From Bacillota bacterium (GTDB taxonomy: Bacteria > Bacillota > Clostridia > Christensenellales > CAG-138), in the NCBI GenBank assembly GCA_023458355.1, contig JAEWZS010000267.1:1-11692 (forward strand): a stretch of DNA of 11,692 nucleotides, in the 5' to 3' direction. The notes under the pieces were generated by a model. The model searched no databases. It was not told the DNA's origin and saw only the letters and a list, made by a program, of their open reading frames with translations. Below are positions 6,116-11,692 of this stretch, in pieces (positions within the stretch are counted from its first letter, which is position 1; every line of letters starts with the position of its first letter). A program made the position numbers and the translations under genes.

Positions 6116-7171
6116 ATGTTTAAATCGAAGCTTCTTAGCCTGTTTGCGCCGAGCATCGCCATAGATCTCGGAACAGTCAACACGCTAATTGCTATCAAGG
6201 GCAGGGGGATTGTGCTTCGTGAGCCGAGTGCTATTGCGGTATCCGCGGGTAAGAGGCGTGAGATACTCGCTGTGGGAAAGGAAGCCATTCAAATGCTCGG
6301 GCGCACCCCGGGCGGTATCAACGTAATCTATCCCATGCGCGACGGTGTTGTGGCTGATTTTGAGCTTACTGCCACCATGCTGCGCTTTTATATGGAAAAA
6401 GCGCTCGGTCGGCGTATAGGTATGTTTGGCGTAAGGTTGATGCTATGCTTGCCCATGTGTGTGACAGGCGTGGAGCGAAGAGCGCTTCTCGATGCCGCGA
6501 AGGGCGCAGGTGCACATGAGGTAATGCTCATGGATGAACCTATGGCTGCGGCCATCGGCGCGGATCTTCCGGTATATGACGCGGTTGGTTCTATGATTGT
6601 GGATATCGGCGGCGGTACAACGGATGTGGCTGTAATAGCTTTAGGCGGTGTTGCCTCGTATAACTCCGTAAGGACAGGCGGTGTGCATATCGATACGGCT
6701 ATCATCTCGCATGTCGCGCGCGAATACAATGTCGCTATAGGTGAGCGAACGGCGGAGGATATTAAAAAGACAATTGGCAGTGCAGTTTTGGGAGGTGCGG
6801 AGCATATGGAGATACGCGGACGCAACCGCGAAACGGGATTGCCGGAAAGCATTGTGATTACATCGGGCGAAATCAACCGCGCCATCATACAGCCGCTTCG
6901 TGAGATAGTGGAGGCGGTAAAGACCACGCTCGCCTCAACACCGCCGGAGCTTGCGGGCGATGTGATGGAGCACGGCATCGCGCTTTCGGGCGGCGGTGCA
7001 CTCCTTAAGGACATCGACCTTCTTATCGCGAGGGAAACAGGCGTGCGTGTTAGCGTGGCGCAGGATGCGTTTGACTGCGTTGCGCTAGGTGCACTTCTTG
7101 CTCTATCCGATTTGAGCGGTATAACAAGCGTGCTTGAACAGAGGACCGCTGAAGAAGAGGCATCCATGTAG
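6116..7171 (+). CDS. mreB: Rod-shape-determining actin homologue MreB (or Mbl/MreBH paralogue)
   Basis: A 351-residue bacterial actin that polymerises under the membrane and steers the elongation machinery. The N-terminus MFKSKLLSLFAP is a plausible short amphipathic membrane-binding segment. Nucleotide-site motifs are in order: phosphate-1 IDLGTVNT (16-23), PMRDGVVADF (73-82), MDEPMAAAIG (139-148), phosphate-2 DIGGGTTDV (163-171), connecting AEDIKKTIGSA (213-223) and adenosine GIALSGGGALL (287-297). The length is slightly above the usual 330-345 because of a short acidic tail. The SD GGGAGG is five bases before the ATG. A terminator-like hairpin and a new promoter separate it from mreC, so it is at least partly a transcript of its own. 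Only one MreB-type gene is visible, so paralogue identity rests on mreC/mreD linkage. Confidence 0.95.
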   Translation: MFKSKLLSLFAPSIAIDLGTVNTLIAIKGRGIVLREPSAIAVSAGKRREILAVGKEAIQMLGRTPGGINVIYPMRDGVVADFELTATMLRFYMEKALGRRIGMFGVRLMLCLPMCVTGVERRALLDAAKGAGAHEVMLMDEPMAAAIGADLPVYDAVGSMIVDIGGGTTDVAVIALGGVASYNSVRTGGVHIDTAIISHVAREYNVAIGERTAEDIKKTIGSAVLGGAEHMEIRGRNRETGLPESIVITSGEINRAIIQPLREIVEAVKTTLASTPPELAGDVMEHGIALSGGGALLKDIDLLIARETGVRVSVAQDAFDCVALGALLALSDLSGITSVLEQRTAEEEASM

Positions 7172-7173
7172 TC

Positions 7174-7200
7174 ACGCAAATGCCTTCGCAGTGCGTTTTT
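7174..7200 (+). terminator. Possible terminator or attenuator after mreB
   Basis: ACGCA (7174-7178) pairs with TGCGT (7192-7196), and inner TGC (7181-7183) with GCA (7188-7190) across a CTTC tetraloop, followed by TTTTT at 7196-7200. The stem is short and broken by an internal loop, so read-through into mreC is likely. Confidence 0.5.
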
Positions 7201-7248
7201 CCTTATCATTTGGCAGATGAACAGTATGTGACATTTTGCCGCTGTGCC

Positions 7249-7277
7249 TTGCGCGCGGCGGCGCTTCTTATTATAAT
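7249..7277 (+). promoter_or_regulatory. Internal promoter for mreC-mreD
   Basis: TTGCGC (7249-7254) and a perfect TATAAT (7272-7277) have a 17-base spacer. The predicted start near 7284 leaves a leader of about 73 nt, which can fold. AAATGACGT/ACGTCGTTT (7279-7287 with 7306-7314) forms 9 pairs, with AGT/ACT further in, and a small CCGC/GCGG hairpin follows (7318-7330). The mreC SD at 7344-7349 is left free. Confidence 0.72.
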
Positions 7278-7356
7278 AAAATGACGTCGAAGTAATGTCG
7301 AAACTACGTCGTTTGACCCGCTGTACGCGGAATTTCATCGCTTGGGAGGCTAGAGG

Positions 7357-8211
7357 ATGCGGGGCTTATTCAAAAACAAGCCATTGCTCATTTTGCTGAT
7401 CGCAGCGCTTTTACTTGGCATCCTCGCGCTTGCGACCTCCGGCAGCCGTACCGTAACATGGGTAGAAAACGCAGTAGGCACCGTGACAACCCCCGTACAA
7501 AGCTTTGCGGCGAGCGCATCATCTGCCATAACCGGGTTCTTCCAGCGCATTTTTAAAACCACAGACGCCGATCAAGAAAATGCTCAGCTGCAGGTGAAGC
7601 TTGCACAGTCTGAGCAAATTGAACAGCAGCTTGAGGAAGCGAAGCAGGAGAACGAAAGGCTCCGTGGACTTTTAAACTATGTCGAAGAGCAGGAGTTTAA
7701 TTCCTATGTGACCGCACGCGTGATTGCTAAGGATCAAGGCCTGTGGTTCAACGTCTTTACAATAAATGCCGGTCGCAACCGTGGCGTAGAGGAGGACATG
7801 CCTGTTATTGGAGCAGCAGGGCTTGTGGGCAGGGTAACGGAAGTGGGGGCTACATGGAGCAAGGTCACCGCCATCATAGATACTCGTTCCTATGCAAGCG
7901 TTATGGTGGAGCGCACGCGCGATAACGGTATGGTGCGCGGGCTACTTTCAGGTGACGGCAGCGAGCTCTTGGAGCTTTATTATCTACCCGCTGGGAGCGA
8001 CCTTGTCCCGGGGGATGTTATCATGACCAACAGTATCGGCGGTATCTTCCCCAAGGGTGTGATGGTAGGCACCGTTATAGAGGTGTCGCGCCAAAGCACC
8101 GACGCAGAAGCGGGCAATGCGATTTTGGAGCCCGCAGTGGATTTTAAACACCTTGAAGAGGTAATGGTGCTTATAGACGTTCAAGCGGAAAATGCGGAGG
8201 AAACGCCGTGA
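7357..8211 (+). CDS. mreC: Rod-shape-determining protein MreC
   Basis: A 284-residue single-pass membrane protein that links cytoplasmic MreB to the periplasmic/extracytoplasmic wall synthases and activates PBP2-RodA. A short basic start (MRGLFKNK) is followed by one transmembrane helix (about 9-27). A coiled coil spans about 70-107, rich in Glu/Gln/Leu (QLEEAKQENERLRGLLNYVEE). The two beta-barrel subdomains span 117-275, with family-typical GLWFNVFTINAGRNRGV, GAAGLVGRV and PAGSDLVPGDVIMTNSIGGIFPKGVMVGTV. GGGAGG at 7344-7349 is the SD. The last four bases overlap mreD. Confidence 0.95.
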   Translation: MRGLFKNKPLLILLIAALLLGILALATSGSRTVTWVENAVGTVTTPVQSFAASASSAITGFFQRIFKTTDADQENAQLQVKLAQSEQIEQQLEEAKQENERLRGLLNYVEEQEFNSYVTARVIAKDQGLWFNVFTINAGRNRGVEEDMPVIGAAGLVGRVTEVGATWSKVTAIIDTRSYASVMVERTRDNGMVRGLLSGDGSELLELYYLPAGSDLVPGDVIMTNSIGGIFPKGVMVGTVIEVSRQSTDAEAGNAILEPAVDFKHLEEVMVLIDVQAENAEETP

Positions 8212-8714
8212 GAAACCTCTATATTGCGATTTCGATGCTGATTGCCGTCCATCTCGATTCCGTCTTTTTTAATACCTTCAACATCGCGGGGGCAAGGCCT
8301 GATACGATGCTCGTAGTTGTAGTGTCGCTTGGCGTACTCATGGGGGGCTTGCCCGCATCTCTTATTGGGCTTGCAGGCGGTCTTTTTATGGATGTTATGT
8401 TTAACAAGCCCATGGGACTTGCTGCAATGAGCTATATGCTTGCGGGGGCGCTGGGCGGGATACTGTATAAAAAGTATTATGCGGATAATGTCATTTTGCC
8501 TGCAGTCGTCGTTGCGGGAGCAGCGCTTGTAAAGGAGCATATTATGGCGCTCGCGCTTAAGTTATTAGGCGGAACGTACTTGTATTTTGATATGCTGCTT
8601 TCTTACATAATACCATCGGTATTGTTAAGCGCGGCACTTAGCATGGTGGTACACGCATTCCTAAAGCGCGCGTTTGCGCGGCAGGTGGGACGGCGTGCGG
8701 AACATAGGCTATAG
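8208..8714 (+). CDS. mreD: Rod-shape-determining protein MreD
   Basis: A 168-residue, highly hydrophobic protein with about five predicted membrane segments (roughly 4-20, 31-63, 70-88, 96-120, 128-152). The family region PDTMLVVVVSLGVLMGG with GLFMDVMFNKPMGLAAMSYMLAG is clear. MreD is the membrane partner of MreC in the elongasome. It starts with GTG inside the mreC stop (GTGA overlap), with GGAGG seven bases upstream, so the two are translationally coupled. The C-terminus is basic (KRAFARQVGRRAEHRL) and likely cytoplasmic. Confidence 0.92.
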   Translation: MRNLYIAISMLIAVHLDSVFFNTFNIAGARPDTMLVVVVSLGVLMGGLPASLIGLAGGLFMDVMFNKPMGLAAMSYMLAGALGGILYKKYYADNVILPAVVVAGAALVKEHIMALALKLLGGTYLYFDMLLSYIIPSVLLSAALSMVVHAFLKRAFARQVGRRAEHRL

Positions 8715-8728
8715 GCGGCTTCGCCTTT
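8713..8728 (+). terminator. Small hairpin at the mreD stop codon, weak terminator candidate
   Basis: AGGCG (8713-8717) and CGCCT (8722-8726) enclose a GCTT loop, followed by only TT. It starts within the mreD stop codon. The short T-run makes termination doubtful. Confidence 0.3.
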
Positions 8729-8760
8729 CGCAGAAATAGCGTATCTCCATTTCCGCGAGG

Positions 8761-8812
8761 AGGGGTCGTGCCCCCTTAATAATCCCGGGAGCTCTCGGGA
8801 GCCCTGCTCCCG
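8761..8812. repeat. GC-rich hairpin cluster with repeated CGGGAGC
   Basis: An AGGGG/CCCCT stem (8761-8765 with about 8772-8776) is followed by CGGGAGC at 8786-8792 and again at 8796-8802. The second copy pairs with GCTCCCG at 8806-8812 across a CCT loop, and the first can compete for the same partner. No coding potential is seen. The block looks like interspersed repeat DNA rather than a terminator, since no T-run follows. Confidence 0.6.
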
Positions 8813-8818
8813 AACCGC

Positions 8819-8845
8819 TGTAGGGGCGGATATTATCCGCCCGCG
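8819..8845 (+). repeat. TGTAGGG-flanked palindromic repeat, copy B
   Basis: After CTGTAGG comes GGGCGGATA (8824-8832), whose exact complement is TATCCGCCC (8834-8842), followed by GCG. This is a 19-base palindrome around one central base. It is the best-preserved copy of the family also seen at 8860-8886 and, on the minus strand, at 5252-5277. Confidence 0.75.
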
Positions 8846-8859
8846 TATACCCCGCCCTC

Positions 8860-8886
8860 CTGTAGGGGTGGATAATACCCGTCCGC
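8860..8886 (+). repeat. TGTAGGG-flanked palindromic repeat, copy C
   Basis: CTGTAGGGG is followed by TGGATAATACCCGTCC. Compared with copy B 41 bases upstream, several C/G positions are changed to T. Two of them keep pairing as G-U, leaving one mismatch in the 9-bp stem. It ends 25 bases before the mrdA start codon. Confidence 0.7.
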
Positions 8887-8910
8887 TCCGCTTAAAAATA
8901 TGAGGTAATC

Positions 8911-11466
8911 ATGAAAAAAACTGTTCCAAGATTTTTAATAACGGCATGTATTCTGCTTGGTATGATGGGCGCGCTCGTCTATAAACTGGGCACGCTTACG
9001 CTTGCGCAGGGTGCTGTATTTACCGAGGAGGCGGAGGATAGGTCCACCCGCACCATATACGTGAAAGGCAGCCGCGGCAGGATACTCGACCGCAACGGAA
9101 TTGTGCTCGCATACTCTAAAACAAGCTATAACGTCGAGTTTTTGCGCGACGCCGATAACCGCACCACGTACGACTCTGCCATATATACCGAATCGCTCCT
9201 TTCCGCCATAGAAATCATCGAACGAAATGCCGGTAAGGTGATTGATACCTCCTACATCCGTCGGGATGAGCAAGGCGCGTATTATTACGAGTGGGGTGTA
9301 ACGAGTGAAGCCGCCGTGAAATGGCGCTATAAAAACTTTCTCGACGCGATGTACATAAAGATTCCTAAGGATCAGGACCCGGAAGACGAAAGCACATGGG
9401 ATATCACTAAATGGCCAACAGCTGAATATATGTACAACTTCCTTCGTGCATCGTGGTGCATCCCCGAGGATGTTTCCTTTGAAGATGCAATTAAGGTCAT
9501 ATCCATAAGACAGGAAGTTAACCTCAACAACTACCGCGCTTACGAGCCTATCGTAATCGCCTACGACGTGAGCCTCGAAACGGTATCTGAAATCAGTATG
9601 CGCGCAAGCGAACTCGTGGGCGTGCAGACCTCACAGAGCACCACACGCGTTTATCCGCGCGGTGAGAGCGCTGCACATATTGTGGGTTACTTGAGCCGCA
9701 GCGCTACCGAGGAAATGGTCAAGAACCAAGGCTATTCCTATAATGATCTCGTCGGTGCATCCGGCCTTGAGGCCTCCATGGAGCAATATCTTACGGGATC
9801 TGTTACAGAGCATCAAGGTGAGCGCGTTGTGGTAGTCAATAAAAACGGCAGCATCATAAAAGAGGTTTCGTATACACCTGCCACTAACGGCGACGATGTG
9901 ATGAGTACCATCGATATACAACTCCAAAGCGTCACGGAGACAGCGCTAGAGAATCTTATCGCAACCATCAACGCCGACGAATTAAAGGCGATAAATGAGG
10001 ATAAAGACGGAGTCTATTTCGATAGGACCGATGGTGATACTTCTAAAATTAACACCGCAAAAACAGGCGCCATAGTGGTGGTGGATGTGAACAACGGGGA
10101 TATCCTCTCCATGGCTTCATATCCGTCGTTTGATCCCAACTGGTTCATACAAGGTCTTACGGATGATCAATTTGAACTGTTGTTTGACAGCGAGTGGTCA
10201 AAGGAAACAACACCCATGCGCAACAAAGCAATTTCTGCAAAGCTCGCGCCGGGATCTATCTTTAAAATGGTCACAGGTATTGCCGGGCTAAGTGAGGGAG
10301 TCATCGGTCTCGAAGAGGAGATCGACGACTATTACAAGTACCGAATGTACAATGAAGATCGCACCGAATATACCACCGTGGGTATGCCGCGCTGTTGGAC
10401 GTCAAACAGTGCAAAGCATCAAGACCAAACAATCGTGCAGGCCATACAGAACTCCTGCAACTATTACTTCTTCGAGGTCGCGAATCGCCTCGGCATCGCA
10501 AGGCTCAACGAATGGGCGGGCAGGTTTGGCTTAACGAGTTCCACGGGCGTGGAACTCACCGGCGAGGCCGTGGGTATTATAGGCGGGCAGGATGTGCTCT
10601 ACAACAGCGAACTTCCGCTTGACAAGCAAAAAACGAGCCTTTCTGGCCTCATCAACGATAGGCTTATAGCGCTTTTGAAGGAGCTTTTAGCCTATTACCC
10701 GACCGGCGCCACCATCGACGACATCAAGGCTTGCGCGCTCGAGCTTATGAAACTTCTTGAGAGCGGTAGCCTTGTAGACTCCGGCCCGCAGGCCCGTCGC
10801 ATTTTAAGCGACTACCTCGGTGTGCCCGAGGGCTACACCGCCGCGAACCTGCGGTGGACCAACGAGATCACATCGCTTCTTACAGAGTTACTGTGGAAGC
10901 CCGCGCTTACAATCCGCTCGGGTATCGGGCAAGGTACCACGCTTGTTACCCCCCTTGCCGTTGCGCGCTACATAGCTGCGGTTGCAAATGAGGGAACGGT
11001 TTATGATACGCATATTGTTGATCGTATTTTGGATGAAAACGGAGCGCTCGTAAAGGAGATAGAGCCAAGCGTGTACTCAAACATCCAGATCAGCGATGCC
11101 ATATGGGAAGCCATCCATAAAGGCATGCATAACGTGGTATCTGCAGACACACCGGAGGATACGGGTACCGCGGCAGAAAAATTCAGCGCCTCGTTTCAGG
11201 AATCGGGTTACCTCAACATGATTAGCGGCAAGACCGGTTCAGCGCAGATTGGTACCAATACTATGATCGACATCGAAAACACATCGTGGTTTGTTACCTA
11301 CGGCCCGCGCGACAATCCCGAGATTGCTGTTGTCGTATGCGTGCCCTACGGCACGAGCGGCGCATCAAGCGTTCCTGCCATTGAGGATATTTTTACCTAC
11401 TACTTTGATAAGGCAAAAAGTGTAGCGCCCGAAAACCTCGTGGATATCGGCTCTATTATGCCGTGA
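8911..11466 (+). CDS. mrdA: Penicillin-binding protein 2 (class B, elongation transpeptidase), enlarged
   Basis: An 851-residue monofunctional D,D-transpeptidase that crosslinks new peptidoglycan with RodA during rod elongation. A cytoplasmic basic start and one membrane anchor (about 7-27) precede the pedestal domain, which has GSRGRILDRNG (53-63), NNYRAYEPIVIAYDVS (206-221) and YPRGESAAHIVGYLSR (248-263). The transpeptidase domain has the three active-site motifs: Ser449-I-F-Lys452 in APGSIFK, Ser515-C-Asn517, and Lys774-T-G in SGKTGSAQ. It is longer than the roughly 630-700 residues of many PBP2s: the SxN-to-KTG gap is about 257 residues, because a mostly helical segment (about 562-664) is inserted before the conserved IGQGTTLVTPLAVA. 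The N-terminal half is also long. GAGG (8902-8905) is the SD. Linkage to mreBCD supports PBP2 over PBP3. Confidence 0.94.
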   Translation: MKKTVPRFLITACILLGMMGALVYKLGTLTLAQGAVFTEEAEDRSTRTIYVKGSRGRILDRNGIVLAYSKTSYNVEFLRDADNRTTYDSAIYTESLLSAIEIIERNAGKVIDTSYIRRDEQGAYYYEWGVTSEAAVKWRYKNFLDAMYIKIPKDQDPEDESTWDITKWPTAEYMYNFLRASWCIPEDVSFEDAIKVISIRQEVNLNNYRAYEPIVIAYDVSLETVSEISMRASELVGVQTSQSTTRVYPRGESAAHIVGYLSRSATEEMVKNQGYSYNDLVGASGLEASMEQYLTGSVTEHQGERVVVVNKNGSIIKEVSYTPATNGDDVMSTIDIQLQSVTETALENLIATINADELKAINEDKDGVYFDRTDGDTSKINTAKTGAIVVVDVNNGDILSMASYPSFDPNWFIQGLTDDQFELLFDSEWSKETTPMRNKAISAKLAPGSIFKMVTGIAGLSEGVIGLEEEIDDYYKYRMYNEDRTEYTTVGMPRCWTSNSAKHQDQTIVQAIQNSCNYYFFEVANRLGIARLNEWAGRFGLTSSTGVELTGEAVGIIGGQDVLYNSELPLDKQKTSLSGLINDRLIALLKELLAYYPTGATIDDIKACALELMKLLESGSLVDSGPQARRILSDYLGVPEGYTAANLRWTNEITSLLTELLWKPALTIRSGIGQGTTLVTPLAVARYIAAVANEGTVYDTHIVDRILDENGALVKEIEPSVYSNIQISDAIWEAIHKGMHNVVSADTPEDTGTAAEKFSASFQESGYLNMISGKTGSAQIGTNTMIDIENTSWFVTYGPRDNPEIAVVVCVPYGTSGASSVPAIEDIFTYYFDKAKSVAPENLVDIGSIMP

Positions 11467-11471
11467 TGAAA

Positions 11472-11500
11472 TTGTAAAAACCTTTAGGCTGTTGTATAAT
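11472..11500 (+). promoter_or_regulatory. Promoter of lgt, overlapping the mrdA terminator
   Basis: TTGTAA (11472-11477) and TATAAT (11495-11500) have a 17-base spacer. The -10 occupies the loop of the terminator hairpin. Transcription would begin near 11507, within the 3' arm, so lgt transcripts would carry only half the hairpin and escape termination. Confidence 0.75.
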
Positions 11501-11518
11501 AACAACGGCCTATTTTAT
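11485..11518 (+). terminator. Intrinsic terminator after mrdA
   Basis: An 11-pair stem (11485-11495 with 11502-11512, one G-U pair) has a 6-base loop. It is preceded by AAAAA (11476-11480) and followed by TATTTTATTT. It starts 18 bases after the mrdA stop. Confidence 0.8.
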
Positions 11519-11535
11519 TTGCGGGAGGATTCTTT

Positions 11536-11692
11536 ATGCAAATGCCTGATCGGGTCGCTTTTAATATCTTTGGAAAAGATATCTATTGGTACGGTGTGCT
11601 TATGGCGATTGGGATTGTCATTGCGGTGATCTTAGCCATGCGTGAGGGTAAGCGTAAAAAGCTGCCGGAGGACACCATCATCGATCTCTGCC
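11536..11692 (+). CDS. lgt: Prolipoprotein diacylglyceryl transferase, N-terminal fragment
   Basis: Only the first 52 codons are inside the window. The sequence starts MQMPDRVAFNIFGKDIYWYGVLMAIGI, matching the start of Lgt: a short leader with an I/F-x-x-F-G-x-x-I-x-W/Y-Y-G pattern running into the first membrane helix (about 20-36). It continues with the positively charged REGKRKKLPEDTIIDL that precedes the second helix. Lgt moves the diacylglycerol group from phosphatidylglycerol to the lipobox cysteine of prolipoproteins at the membrane. GGGAGG (11523-11528) lies seven bases before the ATG. The catalytic region is beyond the window. Confidence 0.88.
   Translation, partial: MQMPDRVAFNIFGKDIYWYGVLMAIGIVIAVILAMREGKRKKLPEDTIIDLC

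Noticed and set aside
6388..7338. 316-codon open frame on the minus strand opposite mreB
   Set aside because: It is Ser/Pro/Ile-rich low-quality protein without recognisable motifs, lies wholly antisense to a clear mreB, and has no SD; an effect of codon bias.
8761..8886. CRISPR-like array from the repeated units before mrdA
   Set aside because: The units are self-complementary, unequal, only two alike, and lack uniform spacers; no cas genes nearby.

Overview
The window reads as a segment of a Firmicutes/Clostridia chromosome. It has strong sigma-A-type promoters (TTGACA/TATAAT with 17-base spacers), strong GGAGG-type ribosome binding sites, an infC-rpmI-rplT operon behind a structured leader, and an mreBCD / class B PBP cluster. 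Base composition is mid-range. No rRNA, tRNA, CRISPR array, phage gene or transposase gene is visible. I cannot place it at genus level.

Layout. (1) 1-312: the C-terminal end of an M14-type zinc carboxypeptidase. (2) 346-1698: a consensus promoter, a structured leader that looks like an L20 autoregulatory leader, then infC (with an apparent non-AUG/GUG/UUG start), rpmI, rplT and an intrinsic terminator. (3) 1732-2283, minus strand: a DUF3267-like membrane metalloprotease. It diverges from a three-gene plus-strand run at 2387-5150: a SPOUT RNA 2'-O-methyltransferase, a NifS/IscS-type cysteine desulfurase, and a TtcA-family tRNA thiolation ATPase. The divergent start is a perfect 16-bp inverted repeat carrying an extended -10 on each strand. 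(4) 5151-5393: a gene-poor gap with a palindromic repeat. (5) 5394-5978, minus strand: maf. (6) 6116-8714: mreB, then mreC and mreD behind their own promoter. (7) 8715-8910: a gap made almost wholly of hairpin repeats, two of them from the same TGTAGGG/CCG-flanked family as the one near 5260. (8) 8911-11466: a large PBP2 (mrdA) with an extra ~100-residue insertion. (9) 11536-end: the start of lgt, whose promoter -10 lies in the loop of the mrdA terminator.

How the genes work together. The first block supplies translation initiation factor IF3 and two large-subunit proteins, with likely feedback by L20. The middle block is an RNA-modification set: rRNA 2'-O-methylation, plus a sulfur donor translationally coupled to a tRNA thiolase. 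The right half builds the cell envelope: MreBCD scaffold, PBP2 transpeptidase, Maf, and Lgt for lipoprotein maturation. The gene content is conserved core biology. The unusual material is in the control regions and the interspersed palindromes; I see no clear new multi-gene system.
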